Shown here piece after piece: positions 34,388 through 44,620 of a DNA stretch of 64,000 bases. The position numbers were made by a program, and so were the translations under genes. Location: NCBI RefSeq assembly GCF_008801925.2, contig NZ_CP062803.1, forward strand, positions 4,402,001-4,466,000. Direction: 5' to 3'. The notes beneath the pieces are model-generated. The model saw nothing but the letters and a program-made list of their open reading frames with translations. It ran no database searches and had not been told where the DNA came from. This DNA is from Cupriavidus basilensis. Lineage in GTDB: Bacteria; Pseudomonadota; Gammaproteobacteria; Burkholderiales; Burkholderiaceae. Each line of letters begins with the position of its first letter. The first letter of the stretch is position 1.

Positions 34388-35494
34388 TCATGGCGCTGCG
34401 GCCAGCACCAGTTCGGCCAGCCCGCTTGCTACCACAGCCAAATTGCGATCCGACGACAGGCCGTCGGCACGCTGCACTCCGACAACCAAGCCGTCGGCCA
34501 TTCGAATGAGCGGTGAGCCGGAACTGTTGCCCATGGTGTTGGCATCGTGCTCCAAGGTCACATCAGACACTGACGTGATCTGGCCCATTGATATCACCAT
34601 GGACGGCTCGGAGACAGGCACCTCCGGGCAGCGGCCAAAAGCCCGATCAACGTCCTCAGGCCGATCCGTATTGTTGTTTACCGACGGAAAACCCAGCAGC
34701 GCCACGGACGTGCTGGTGGCGAGTGTCCCTGTCGCAAGCGTCAGCCCCATTGGCGCCACCGCGCCTACAGGCCATGCAGTCACAATGAGATCCAGACTTG
34801 GATGACGGCGCCAAGGTGAATCTGCCGGTAAGACCACTCGGCGTACTCCACCGGCACCGAACACTGCCTCCAAACGGTATTGAGGCTTGAGCTTACGCAC
34901 GTCGGCTGACCCAGTCGGTTGAGTTGCATTAAGCAAGACATGCCCGTTGGTCACGATACGCCCTTGCAGCACGAAAACCGTGCCCATGAGCTGCGGTGGA
35001 CTATCCACCTGTATCAAGTACAGACCACCAACCGCTTCAGCCAAATGAGGGCGCTGGGTCAGCAGACTACTGGCAGTGGCTCTGCGAGATTGCGACGATG
35101 ATTGGTGGCAAGTCTTACCGAGTCCATCGTTGCACCCTGGACAGACCGGAAATACCGGATCGCCGCTAACGATGCGATCCATGTAATTGCCGCGTGAGCC
35201 AAACACATTGTGAATGCGCAGTGATAGTTGATCGATGTCCGACTTGGGCAGCGGTGTTACCGCGGTCGGCACAGCGGCGCGGACGGTGCGGACCTCCTCG
35301 TCGGTGAACAATTGAGCGCCACCTCGCTCCTGGCGTGACGCCATCAGCGCCTGGAGCTGACGCTGCTGTGTCGGCCCCAGCTCCTCTATCCGCGACGCGA
35401 TTTTCTCCACCTGTGCCCAGGCGCAAACCGTACTGCCCCACAACACCGCGACCACAATGCCTCGACGAAGCCAGTGTTGACGGTGTGTACTCAT
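34388..35494 (-). CDS. Secreted trypsin-like serine protease
   Basis: The 368-residue protein has a signal peptide (cleavage near CAWAQ, residue 28), then a helical region of about 100 residues, then a chymotrypsin-fold catalytic domain. The catalytic triad can be traced: His185 in IVTNGHVLL, Asp235 in PSLDLIV, and Ser325 in MGNSSGSPL. A Cys-rich piece (CPGCNDGLGKTC, residues 118-129) precedes the domain. It is coupled to the frameshifted lipoprotein upstream by an ATGA overlap at 35491-35494, so the two are likely partners. It lies in the variable segment between trbI and the attachment-type site of the ICE. Target unknown. Confidence 0.75.
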   Translation of the reverse strand: MSTHRQHWLRRGIVVAVLWGSTVCAWAQVEKIASRIEELGPTQQRQLQALMASRQERGGAQLFTDEEVRTVRAAVPTAVTPLPKSDIDQLSLRIHNVFGSRGNYMDRIVSGDPVFPVCPGCNDGLGKTCHQSSSQSRRATASSLLTQRPHLAEAVGGLYLIQVDSPPQLMGTVFVLQGRIVTNGHVLLNATQPTGSADVRKLKPQYRLEAVFGAGGVRRVVLPADSPWRRHPSLDLIVTAWPVGAVAPMGLTLATGTLATSTSVALLGFPSVNNNTDRPEDVDRAFGRCPEVPVSEPSMVISMGQITSVSDVTLEHDANTMGNSSGSPLIRMADGLVVGVQRADGLSSDRNLAVVASGLAELVLAAAP

Positions 35495-36632
35495 TCAGCA
35501 TCCCCTTCAATGGCCTTCTTCGCATCGCCCAGGCCTGACGCTACGTCACCCAAAGTCTTAGCCCAGGCCATGATGCGGCCCCAGCCAGTGCCCGGTGGCA
35601 CTTTGCCTTCGGCTACGTCAACCAGCGCCTGTTGTGCCTCGCGCAGGCCGCCGGGCAGCATCTGCGGCGACGGGGTGACGCGCAGTGCGTCGTATTCCCC
35701 GAGTTGTCGATGGATGCGCAAAGCCATGTCCATGGCGCGCGCCTTTCCTGCGGCGTGCGCGCGGCCGGAGCGGCCGCTGAAAAGGACTGGAAGTGTAGGT
35801 ACGGCTGGCGCAGCGACGCCCACTTCTGCCACAGCAATTGCGCCGCAAGTTTGTTCGGCTCGGGGATCACGTAGTCCGCCGCTGCGCCATCGGGCCTCTC
35901 TGTGTAGACCTTGCAAAAAATGCGATGCTTACCAGTATCACTACGGCAAAGATCATCGTATTCGGGGCTGATCTGGCCAACCTTGTCGATCAAGTCAGCG
36001 ACCGTCTTCGTGTTGGCGGTGATGTAGACCTGCAATGCTTTGGCTCGGGCCGCCTCGTCTTGCATACTCATCACGGCCACTACCGCTTTGTTCAAACCAT
36101 CAATCACCGTCTGAATCGTCAGGATGCCTGCGAGCAGGCCTGACTCCTGCACGGTGGGCATATTCATCGCTAGCAGTCCAGCCACTTCGTCTGCGCAATC
36201 CGACTGTTCCGTGGACTGCTTGGGCTTCTTGAGCTTTGCCTGCCGCTCTTCGATCGTCGCCATCGACTCCCACAAGCTCGCCACGTCCTGATCAGGCTTC
36301 TTGAGCAGGTCGTTCACAGACTTGCCGTACTGCCCTAGCACTTTCATGCCGGAACGCGCGTCGACCAACGCGCCTGCACCCTTGCAGACGAAGTCGCCGA
36401 ATTCCTTCTCTACCGTGCCGCCAGCAGTCTGGCCACGCACGATCAAGTTGTCGGCATACGCTACGCGCGCCACGCGAGTGCGCTGGTCGGCCAGCAGCTT
36501 GACGCTGGCTTTCGCGCCATCCATGGTCTCGGTGAAACCTTCGCCCGCCTTCACATAGGCTGACGTTGTTGCGCTGCACCCGCCCAGTGCAAACGCGACG
36601 GACACTCCCAGTACGATCCAGAGACGCTTCAT
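35491..36632 (-). pseudogene. Lipoprotein gene with net -1 frameshift, upstream partner of the protease
   Basis: The first frame starts at 36632 with a lipoprotein signal (lipobox LGGC, Cys19) and runs about 285 residues to VIPEPNKLAAQLLWQKW and LRQPYLHFQSF. It then loses similarity and stops near 35613. A second frame continues with AHAAGKARAMDMALRIHRQLGEY and ends with TGA at 35491-35493, overlapping the protease ATG. The frame total (1142 bases) is one short of a multiple of three, and the switch lies near 35757-35765 in a GC-repeat. Joined, the product would be about 380 residues. Either the gene is broken or a base is missing from the sequence. No family is recognised. Confidence 0.65.
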
Positions 36633-36655
36633 AGTTCCCTCCTGTGGTGCTGCCG

Positions 36656-36674
36656 CAGAGTCGTAGCGACTCTG
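36656..36674. other. Short palindromic stem-loop upstream of the lipoprotein gene
   Basis: CAGAGTCG (36656-36663) pairs with CGACTCTG (36667-36674) across a 3-base loop. An AT-rich stretch follows, so it may be an operator or part of a promoter region for the lipoprotein-protease unit. Confidence 0.4.
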
Positions 36675-36784
36675 TTAAAAATTTTAATGGGAGGTCTGCT
36701 CCGACGCATCCCCCAAGGGAGAGTTCTCGCGAAATTTGTTGACCAAGATCTCCGAGGTACGCACCCGGCTTCGGGATCACTCAC

Positions 36785-37018
36785 CTATAGGCCGCGACTT
36801 GCTTCATGTTTGCGCTTAAACCCCCGATCCCCAGCGATGAATGCCTCCAGCATGTGCGGAATCAGCGTCACTGCGTCCACAGCCTCGCCATAAGTCTGCG
36901 CGTGTAGCGCTGCGTAGCGGTCAAGGTCGGCTTTCAGGCTGACCGGGCAGGCAAAGGTCAGCTTGACGCTTTCAGTCTTGGGCAGCGGCCCGAGCCGCAG
37001 CTTCTTGGTGGTGCTCAT
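36785..37018 (-). CDS. DUF2274 family protein after trbI
   Basis: This 77-residue protein starts MSTTKKLRLGPLPKTE, contains LDRYAALHAQTYG and ends in a basic tail. The family is found directly after trbI in conjugative elements of this type, and here the ATG overlaps the trbI stop (37015-37018). No function has been assigned that I know. Confidence 0.85.
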   Translation of the reverse strand: MSTTKKLRLGPLPKTESVKLTFACPVSLKADLDRYAALHAQTYGEAVDAVTLIPHMLEAFIAGDRGFKRKHEASRGL

Positions 37019-38283
37019 CGCATTGCTCCCCGCTGGAAGAACACCGGCTGGTACGGTCGCAACGCCAGATCGCGATTGACGATGATCCGCACTGGTAGGC
37101 CCGGTCGCTCCGTCAAGGTCGGCTGAATGCTCATGTTGCGCCGGGTCATCTCCTGGCCCACTTGGCTGATGTTGTCCTGCGCACTGTCGCGCCCGGCAAT
37201 CACGATACGGTTGCCGTTCTGCCGGTTCTCCGGTGCGGCCAGCTCGGCACCCACGCCCAGCAGCGTTGTCAGCGCCGCACCGGCAAAGACGCGATCCCAA
37301 TGCCAATCGACGCCATCCTCCAGGCCGGCGTAGCCGGCCGGATCAGTGCCCGCGAGGTTGTCGAGCTTCAGCGAAGACGTGTCTGGCAGGATGATGCGGT
37401 TCCACACCACCTGCACGCGGCTCTGCCCGTAGCTCACCTGGCTGTTGTACTTGCCCAGGATGCGCGAGCCCTGCGGGATCAGTAGGAACCTGCCCGTGGC
37501 CGTGTCGTAGACCGGCTCCGTCACCGTGGCGATCACGTCGCCCGGCAGATCGGACTTGATGCCCGTCACCAGCGCCCCGGCGATCACGGTGCCTGCCATG
37601 ACCTGGTACGGCGAGGCCGGCATTTGCAGATTCCCGGAATTGCGGGTTTCTGTAGAGCCGCCTTTCAGGAAAGCCTCTTTTTGATCTTGCCGGTTCTGCG
37701 CTGCGGTGGGGTCGGTGGGCTGAGCCGCCGTCGAGGCCGGCCCGGCGGCCAGTGGATCGAATCCCGCCAAAGCCGATGCAGGACCGGCGGCGGCGACTTG
37801 CGCCGAGCCTGTCGCTAGACCCTTGCCGGGCGTGCCCGAGCGGAAGAACACCGAGGATGCTGCGGCCGCGTCGGCCTCCTTGCGCCTTGCATCCTCTGGA
37901 TCGTGGCCTGGTGGCGCATAGGTGGGCGTCACCGGCTGCTGCGACTTCACGATGGCCGGGCCCAGATCGCCCGGCAGCGGCGGCCCCAGCTCCGGCACCT
38001 TGGCCGGCAGCTTGGAATAGTCCGAAGGCAGGCCATCCAGCCCTTCTGACTTCGAGACACGATCGACGTTGTACAGCTCGGGCTGCTCGCCCGCATTGCG
38101 CCGGTGCGGCTGCAGCGACCAGATCGTGGCCCCGAGCACCGCGACCGACAGCCCGCCGGTAAGGATGGCCAGCGTGCGCCGGTTCAGGCGCGTGACCGGA
38201 CGCGGCTGCGCGCGCAGCGCCACCGCCTCGGGTGCCACCTTGCCCGCCTGCGGCGCAAGGTCAGGAGAATCGTCCTGGCTCAT
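37015..38283 (-). CDS. trbI: Conjugal transfer protein TrbI (VirB10-like)
   Basis: This 422-residue protein is the VirB10 homologue that spans the inner membrane and joins the outer-membrane core of a type IV secretion channel. It has a short cytoplasmic N-terminus, a membrane helix (about 37-57), a Pro-rich periplasmic region (about 75-190, with PPGHDPEDARR) and a conserved C-terminal TrbI domain with SDLPGDVIATVTEPVYDT, GSRILGKYNSQVSYGQSRVQVVW and LDNLAGTDPAGYAGL. It starts two bases after the trbG stop and its stop overlaps the DUF2274 ATG. The gene is intact. A degenerate second copy lies at 33742-34290. Confidence 0.93.
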   Translation of the reverse strand: MSQDDSPDLAPQAGKVAPEAVALRAQPRPVTRLNRRTLAILTGGLSVAVLGATIWSLQPHRRNAGEQPELYNVDRVSKSEGLDGLPSDYSKLPAKVPELGPPLPGDLGPAIVKSQQPVTPTYAPPGHDPEDARRKEADAAAASSVFFRSGTPGKGLATGSAQVAAAGPASALAGFDPLAAGPASTAAQPTDPTAAQNRQDQKEAFLKGGSTETRNSGNLQMPASPYQVMAGTVIAGALVTGIKSDLPGDVIATVTEPVYDTATGRFLLIPQGSRILGKYNSQVSYGQSRVQVVWNRIILPDTSSLKLDNLAGTDPAGYAGLEDGVDWHWDRVFAGAALTTLLGVGAELAAPENRQNGNRIVIAGRDSAQDNISQVGQEMTRRNMSIQPTLTERPGLPVRIIVNRDLALRPYQPVFFQRGAMR

Positions 38284-38285
38284 GG

Positions 38286-39299
38286 TCAGTTCCTCCGCGT
38301 GCCACTCGAAGCGCCATCCGTGCGCTCAATCCGCACCACGTCGCCATCAGTGCCCTTGCCACCACCCAGGCGCAGCTCGGCCGCGCCGAACAGGCGGTCC
38401 ACGATGTAGTACGGCGAGCGGAAGCGGTAGTTCACCAACTGCCCGTCACCCTGCGCGCCGATGACGAACAGCGGCGGCAACTCGCCTTGCGCGATGCCCG
38501 GCGGAAACTGGATGTAGACCTTCTCCCCGTCATCGAAGGCCCGCAGCGGCTTCCACGGCGGATTGCTGCCACTGACGGCGTAGCGGAAACGGATCTTCTC
38601 CAGCGACAGGCCAGCGTCCAACGGCGCAGCCGCATTCGCGACCTGTGCCTGGCGCTGCAAGGCCAGCATCTTGTCCTTCGGATACTCCCAGGACACCGAA
38701 GCCATCCACGTCTTCTCGGTCGAGGTCAGCTCCAGCAGATACGTCCTGCGACTGGTGGTGATGACGAGATTGGTTTTCAACCCCGAGCGGATCGGCTTGA
38801 CCATCACGTTCACGCGCAACGCATCGCCGCTGGCGCTCGATGTGTCCCCAACGATCCAGCGCACCGTGTCGCCAGCGGCCACCGTCACCAGTTCCTCACC
38901 CGGCTGGAGCGCGATCACCGTCACGCGGCCCACGGCCGCATAGACCTGGTACAGCGCGCCATCGGTGAAGGGCCAGACCTGGATTGCGTTGACGTAGCCC
39001 TCGCGCGTCGGCGCGATGCGCGCCTCGGCGTTGGCGCGGGACACCCGCACGGTTTCATCGGCGGGCTCCGGCGTGGGCTTGGTATCCGGCACAGGTTTTA
39101 TTTGCGCCGGCATCGGCAATACCTGCGGCACGGCCACCACCTCCACAGGCGCAGGCGGCTCCGGCAGCGGCTGGGCCTGTACCGGCTCATCGAGCGAGAT
39201 GGCCGGCGGCGGCTTGCCCTGCGAAGCGCAGCCTGCAAACAGGACGGTGGATGCCAGCAGGATCACCGGCAAGGCGGATTTACGCAAAAGATAATTCAT
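38286..39299 (-). CDS. trbG: Conjugal transfer protein TrbG (VirB9-like lipoprotein)
   Basis: The 337-residue protein has a lipoprotein signal (lipobox FAGC, Cys24), a Pro-rich spacer to about residue 90, and then the VirB9/CagX domain with EARIAPTREGYVNAIQVWPF, SVSWEYPKDKM and RYAVSGSNPPWKP. It forms part of the outer-membrane core of the type IV channel with TrbI. The start at 39299 is set by the overlap with the trbF stop. The longer frame to 39338 is not likely. Confidence 0.9.
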   Translation of the reverse strand: MNYLLRKSALPVILLASTVLFAGCASQGKPPPAISLDEPVQAQPLPEPPAPVEVVAVPQVLPMPAQIKPVPDTKPTPEPADETVRVSRANAEARIAPTREGYVNAIQVWPFTDGALYQVYAAVGRVTVIALQPGEELVTVAAGDTVRWIVGDTSSASGDALRVNVMVKPIRSGLKTNLVITTSRRTYLLELTSTEKTWMASVSWEYPKDKMLALQRQAQVANAAAPLDAGLSLEKIRFRYAVSGSNPPWKPLRAFDDGEKVYIQFPPGIAQGELPPLFVIGAQGDGQLVNYRFRSPYYIVDRLFGAAELRLGGGKGTDGDVVRIERTDGASSGTRRN

Positions 39300-39999
39300 G
39301 GTTTTGCTCCTTCGCTTCCTTCCAGTTCGCGGCTCCACGACAGGCCGTTGACGTAGATACCCAGGGGGTTCTTGCGCAGCCGCTGCTCGGTGCGCGGCGT
39401 CTGCTGCACGATGGAAACCACTGCGTTCCAGCGTTCGGTGCGATCCAGCGCACCGTTCACAAAGCGCGTCTCCGTCCAGCGCACGTTGAACGACTGGTCG
39501 CTGGCGCGGGTCACGCTGCTGATCTGCACCGTCACCGACTCTTGCCGATGCGCGCGAACGGATCGTTCACGCGGGCGTACTCGTTGAGCGCCACGGCACC
39601 CTTGTCCGTGGTGTAGTTGTAGGCATCGAGCCAGTTCTGTCGCACGACGATGGAGTCGATGGACAGCGAGCGCACCAGCCCGATGAAGCGGCCCAGGTGA
39701 TAGGCCATCTGCGCATCGTTGGGTCGATATGGCGTGGCGGCCTCGCCGACCGCGCGCACCTGGCCCGCGTTGTCCACCTCCACCACGTAGGGCGTCACGA
39801 TGGACTGCGCGGAACGCCAGACCAGGCCGCCCGCCATCAGCACGGCCAAGGTGAGGCAGCCCAGTGCCATGAAACGCCAGTTCTTTGCCTGCACGCGGGC
39901 CGAGCCGATACGTTCGTCCCACACCTGGCCTGCGGCTTGGTACGGAGTGGCAGGTTGCGGTGTGTCGGCGTAGCGCACCTGCGGTCGTTTGAATCGCAT
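39296..39999 (-). pseudogene. trbF: trbF (VirB8-like) with one-base frameshift near 39540
   Basis: TrbF is the inner-membrane VirB8 homologue. The frame from 39999 (MRFKRPQVRYADTPQPATPY) with its membrane helix and the motif YVVEVDNAGQVRAVG runs to NDPFARIGK, then reads SR and stops. The next frame continues ESVTVQISSVTRASDQSFNVRW to GAKP at 39296. The total of 704 bases is one short of 705, which would give 234 residues. The missing base is probably a G between 39540 and 39541 (AAGGAG read as AAGAG). A GGAG ribosome site precedes the ATG. Broken unless the sequence lacks a base. Confidence 0.85.
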
Positions 40000-40010
40000 G
40001 GAAGTTCTCC

Positions 40011-41371
40011 TTATGAATCGGAATCGCGAAGGCTTGGGCCCTGGCTGGAGCTGCCGCCATCGCCGCCGCGCAGCGTGTGGGCGGCGGTGGTCGCGGCATG
40101 GGTGAGCTGCTGCCTGCGATGCAGGCGCTTGGCCCAGGCGGGCTGCTCGGTGGATGGGGGCGGTGCGGCGGCTTCGCTGCTGCTCTGCGTCCCAGCAGCT
40201 GCCCCGACGTCGATTCGGCGTCATCGGGTCGGAAGGCGGCGGCGACGCGCTCCTTCATCGAGCGCGCTCCGTCGGCCACCTTCTGCCCGGCCGCGTGTGC
40301 GCCGGTCTTGGCGACATTGCCCACGCCAGCGGCGGCGAGGCCGCCACCGGCTGAGGCGGAGCCCGCCAGGTACGCCGACCGGGCGCCGCTGGCGGTCGAT
40401 GCCATCGAGCGGACACCGTCCCCAGCCATCCTGGCGGCGGCAGGTGCCATGCGCGCTCCGGCCGCCACGGCGCTGCCGACGCCAGAGGCCGCGGCGCCGA
40501 CCACCACGGCGGTTCCGGCCGCGCCGATGGCAGCACCGGCCATCGCACCCGCGCCGAGCTGCGGCCCGCCGGACACCAGCCCCGTCGCGATACCCGGCCC
40601 GAAGATGCCCAGGGCCAGCAGTGACAGCGAGGCCAGCATGATGACCAGTGCCTGGTCGATGGAGGGCTCGGAGCCAGGCGGTATCCGGAATTCGGCGAAC
40701 AGCCCCGAGCCGATGCCCACGATGACGGCAAGCACCAGTACCTTGATGCCTGAGGACACCACGTTGCCCAAGACCTTCTCGGCGAGGAACGCCGTCTTGT
40801 TCCAGAGGGCGAACGGTACCAGCACGAAGCCCGCCAGCGTGGTCAGCTTGAACTCGATCAGCGTGACGAAGAGCTGCACCGCCAGCACGAAGAAGCTGAC
40901 GATGACCACCAGCCACGCGAGGAACAGCACGACGATGGGCGCGATGTGGATGAACACCTCGGGGAAGCCCGCCATCTCCCGGATCTGGTCGAGGATGGGT
41001 GCCGCCGCGTCGATACCGGCCTTGGCCAGCCGTCCCGGCTGCAGGAAGTTGCCCATGCTCAAGGTCGAGCCGCTGGCCGTCAGGCCCAGCCCGGCGAAGG
41101 AACGGAACAGGATGCCCGCCAGGGTGTTGAAGTTGCCGATGATGTAGGCGAAGGCACCCACGTACAGCACCTTGCGGATCAGCTTGGCGATCACGTCCTC
41201 GCCCTGGCCGGTGGCATGCCCCATCGCCCAGAACAGCCCGGCCAACGTCATGTCGATGACGATCAACGTTGCGGTCAGGAACGCCACCTCGCCCTGCACC
41301 AGGCCGAATCCCGAGTCGATGTAGCGCGAAAAAACGTCGAGGAAGCGGTCAATGACCGAAACATCGTTCAT
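40011..41371 (-). pseudogene. trbL: trbL (VirB6-like) with one-base frameshift near 40203
   Basis: TrbL is the large polytopic membrane protein of the transfer channel. The frame from 41371 (MNDVSVIDRFLDVFSRY) has several membrane helices (AFLTATLIVIDMTLAGLFW, AYIIGNFNTLAGILF and others) and an Ala/Gly-rich cytoplasmic tail. Near residue 390 it passes a run of four G at 40202-40205 and goes out of frame. The correct frame continues TEQPAWAKRLHRRQQLTHA and ends at TAA 40011-40013. The total of 1361 bases is one short of 1362 (453 residues). A run of five G would restore it. The tail is changed but all membrane helices are upstream of the shift. Confidence 0.85.
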
Positions 41372-41383
41372 GGCCCGGCTCCG

Positions 41384-42139
41384 TCAGCGGCTGTAGAAGT
41401 TCACGGGCTGCGGCGTGTACGGCGTACCAGTGCCCACGAAGCGCCGGTTCACCTCGCGGCCACGCTCCACGGCAGCGGCCTGCCGCGCCAGCTCCAGCGA
41501 GGCCGCGCGATCCTGCGTGATCTGCAGCCGCTGCGTCTGGATGGACTGCTTGGCCTGCAGGGCCAGCAACTGGTTCATGGCTTGCATCGCCTGCAGGGCG
41601 CCGACGGCCGACTGGCTCTTGCCCACGAGGTCGGCCAGCGCGCCTTCGTCGTCGCTCAGGTTCTGCGAGGCCTGGGCCTGCATCTGCATGGTGGTCTGCA
41701 GGCCATTGAGCGTATGCTTCCAGCGCTCCCGCGCATCGCGGTACATCTGATTGCCGCTCACCGTGGCGGCGTACTGCTCGGGATACAGGCGTGCGAATTC
41801 GCGGTCGATGCTCGTCACGTCGTAGGCCAGGCCCTTGGCCTGGGCGATCAGCCGTTGAGTGGTCGCCAGGTTCGCGCGCAACTGGCCCACCACGCTGGAC
41901 GGCAGGCTGGCCAGATTGCGCGCCTGGTTGATGAGCATCTGCGCTTCGTTCTGGAGCTGGCGGATCTGGTTGTTGATCTGCTCCAGCGTGCGAACGGCGG
42001 TGAGCGTGTTCTGCACCAGATTGGTCGGATCGAACACGATGTCGCCAACGCCGAACAGTGCATGCGCGGGCTGCGCGATGCCGAAGGCGAGCACGCAGGC
42101 GGTGGTCAGCGCAGCGAGCTTGTGGGCATGGGGCTTCAT
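41384..42139 (-). CDS. trbJ: Conjugal transfer protein TrbJ (VirB5-like)
   Basis: The 251-residue protein has a signal peptide (cleavage near HALF, residue 28), then a mostly helical body with VFDPTNLVQNTLTAVRTLEQ, the long coiled-coil-like region around QLRANLATTQRLI, and a hydrophilic end. TrbJ is the VirB5-type pilus-tip or assembly protein. The start at 42139 overlaps the end of trbE by 4 bases. The gene appears intact. The trbL ATG lies 12 bases after its stop. Confidence 0.9.
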   Translation of the reverse strand: MKPHAHKLAALTTACVLAFGIAQPAHALFGVGDIVFDPTNLVQNTLTAVRTLEQINNQIRQLQNEAQMLINQARNLASLPSSVVGQLRANLATTQRLIAQAKGLAYDVTSIDREFARLYPEQYAATVSGNQMYRDARERWKHTLNGLQTTMQMQAQASQNLSDDEGALADLVGKSQSAVGALQAMQAMNQLLALQAKQSIQTQRLQITQDRAASLELARQAAAVERGREVNRRFVGTGTPYTPQPVNFYSR

Positions 42140-44601
42140 GGCAGGTTCTCCTGGAGATGGCTGGGGATGGGGGCGGCACCCGGCGCGGGGCCGGGGAAAT
42201 CGCGCAGCAGATCGGCCGCCCAATCGAGGCTGCGGTGGCGCAGCCATGCGGCTGCGAACGGGGTGGAGACGGATGAAGCGGCAGCGAGCACCGCGTCGAT
42301 GTCACGCTGGTCTTGTTGCGTGGAGGCGCCCGCGAAGGCCAAAGTCGCGGCGCCCAGGTCGAGGTCGAACAGACGGTTGCCGAGGCGCGATTGGTAGTAG
42401 TAGTCGCGCTTGGGCTGCGCGGTAGTGACGATTTCGATCTGCCGCCTGTTAAGACCGAAGCCCTCGTAGATCGTGCGAATCTGCGGCTCGGTCGCCTGCG
42501 GGTTCGGCAGAAAGATGCGGCTCGCGCAGCTCTCGATGATCGCGGGCGCGATGCTCGAATCCTTGATGTCCGCCAGACTCTGCGTGGCGAAGATGACGCT
42601 CACGTTCTTCTTGCGCAGCGTCTTGAGCCATTGGCGGATGCGCGCCGCGAACACCGGGTCATCGAGGAACAGCCATGCTTCATCGAGGATCAGCAGCGTC
42701 GGTGCGCCGTCAAAGCGTTCATCGAACCGTGCAAAGAGGTAATGCAGCACGGCCATGACGGCGGCCTTGCTGTGCATCAGCTCTTCCATCTCAAAGCACT
42801 GCACGGAGCCGGAGCCCAGTCGATCCGAATCCGCGTCCAGCAGCTTGCCGTGGGCGCCGCCGAGCACATAGGGCGCGAGCGCCTGCCGCAGCGCGTTCGA
42901 TTGCAACAGTACGGAAAGGCCCGTCATCGTGCGCTGCTCCACCGGAGCTCCGGCCAGGCTTCCCAGCGCCGACCAGATGGCCACCTTCTCCTCGGGGCCG
43001 ACGGCCACGCCCTCATGCCGCAAACGGCCTTCGATCCATTCAGCCGCCCAGGTGCGGTAGCCCTCGCGGTCGATGCGCGCGAGTGGTTGGAAAGCGATCT
43101 CGCCATCCAGCCCAAGGTCGTAGTGCTCGCCGCCCAGGCCCAGGATCGTGGCGCGCATCGAGCGCCCCATGTCGAAGGCGAAGATGCGCGAGCCGCGATA
43201 GCGCCGAAACTGCATCGCCAAAGTGGCGAGCAGCACGGACTTGCCCATACCGGTTGGCCCAGCCACCAGCGTGTGGCCCACGTCGCCGATGTGCGTAACC
43301 AGCCGGAACGGCGTCGCGCCCTCAGTGCGCGTGACGATCAGCGGCGGGCCGTCGAGATGCGCGTTCTTCTCCGGCCCGGCCCATACCGCCGACACCGGCA
43401 TCAGGTGCGCCAGGTTCAGCGTCGAGACGATGGGCTCGCGGACGTTGGCGTAGGCATGGCCCGGAATGGACGACAGCCACGCATCCACGGCGTTGAGCGT
43501 TTCGGGGATGGTGACGAAGCCACGCCCCTGGATGACGCGCTCCACCCTGCGCAGCTTCTCGTCGGCCACGGCGGCATCCGCGTCCATGACTGTGACGGTC
43601 GCCGTCACGTAGCCGAAGGCCGCTTGATCGCTGCCCAGCTCTTGCAAGGCAGCATCCGCATCGGTGGCCTTGTTGCTGGCGTCGGTATCGACCAGCGGGC
43701 TTTCCTGCTGGAAGATCGTCTCGCGCAGCAGCGCGATGACGTTTTTGCGCTTGGCGAACCACTGGCGGCGTAGGCGGGAAAGCTCTTTTTCCGCATCGGC
43801 TTTGTCGAGGCAGAGAAAGCGCGTACTCCAGCGGTACGCAAAGCTGAGACGGTTGAGGTCATCCAGAATCCCCGGCCAAGTCGAAGTTGGAAATCCCCGC
43901 ACCGTCGCCACGCGCAGGTGCTGGTCGCCCAGCATCGGTGCCAGTCCGCCGATCAGCGCGGAATCGGCCAGCAAGGCATCGAGGTGGAATGGCACCTCTG
44001 GCACGCCCACGCGGTAGCGCCGCGTGGAAATAGTCGAGTGCAGGTAGGTCAGCGTCTGGCTGTCATCGAGCCACGCAATCTCCGGCATCACACCATCGAG
44101 CAGGTCGAAAATCCGATCCGTCTCCGCGACGAACGCGGTCAGGCGCTCACGCCAGTCCACGCCCTCGGTCGGACGGTTCTCGTACAGCATTCCGACCGCA
44201 CGGGCGCGGGCCTCCTCGGGCGGTAGATACACCAGCGTGAGGTGATAGCCGCTCTCGAAATGGTTGCCGGAGTCCTCGAAGGCTGCCCGTCGCTCTTCGT
44301 CCACCAGCCAGGACAGCGGCTCGGGAAACTCCGAGTGCGGGTAGTTGGCGGCGGGCCGGCGCTCGGCTTCGATGAACAAGGCCCAGCCCGAACCCAGCCT
44401 GCGCAGCGCGTTGTTCAACCGTGCTGACGTAGAGATCAGCTCGCCCTGCGTGGCACTGTCGAGGTCTGGCCCCCGAAAGCGCGCCGTGCGCTGGAAGGAG
44501 CCATCCTTGTTCAGCACGACGCCCGGAGCGATCAGCCCGGCCCAAGGCAGCCAGTCAGCCAGCAAGGCCGGGCGCTGGCGGTATTCGGCAAGGTTCAGCA
44601 T
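42136..44601 (-). CDS. trbE: Conjugal transfer ATPase TrbE (VirB4-like)
   Basis: This 821-residue protein is the VirB4-family ATPase that powers pilus assembly and substrate transfer. It has the N-terminal VirB4 domain and a Walker A loop GPTGMGKS near residues 447-454. The Walker B segment LLILDEAWLFLDD comes later, and the NVSVIFATQSLADI motif follows. The start at 44601 (MLNLAEYRQRPALL) is the family N-terminus; the longer frame upstream is in trbD. The gene is intact and its end overlaps trbJ by 4 bases. Confidence 0.94.
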   Translation of the reverse strand: MLNLAEYRQRPALLADWLPWAGLIAPGVVLNKDGSFQRTARFRGPDLDSATQGELISTSARLNNALRRLGSGWALFIEAERRPAANYPHSEFPEPLSWLVDEERRAAFEDSGNHFESGYHLTLVYLPPEEARARAVGMLYENRPTEGVDWRERLTAFVAETDRIFDLLDGVMPEIAWLDDSQTLTYLHSTISTRRYRVGVPEVPFHLDALLADSALIGGLAPMLGDQHLRVATVRGFPTSTWPGILDDLNRLSFAYRWSTRFLCLDKADAEKELSRLRRQWFAKRKNVIALLRETIFQQESPLVDTDASNKATDADAALQELGSDQAAFGYVTATVTVMDADAAVADEKLRRVERVIQGRGFVTIPETLNAVDAWLSSIPGHAYANVREPIVSTLNLAHLMPVSAVWAGPEKNAHLDGPPLIVTRTEGATPFRLVTHIGDVGHTLVAGPTGMGKSVLLATLAMQFRRYRGSRIFAFDMGRSMRATILGLGGEHYDLGLDGEIAFQPLARIDREGYRTWAAEWIEGRLRHEGVAVGPEEKVAIWSALGSLAGAPVEQRTMTGLSVLLQSNALRQALAPYVLGGAHGKLLDADSDRLGSGSVQCFEMEELMHSKAAVMAVLHYLFARFDERFDGAPTLLILDEAWLFLDDPVFAARIRQWLKTLRKKNVSVIFATQSLADIKDSSIAPAIIESCASRIFLPNPQATEPQIRTIYEGFGLNRRQIEIVTTAQPKRDYYYQSRLGNRLFDLDLGAATLAFAGASTQQDQRDIDAVLAAASSVSTPFAAAWLRHRSLDWAADLLRDFPGPAPGAAPIPSHLQENLP

Positions 44602-44620
44602 GCGATATCTCCCTTTGCCC

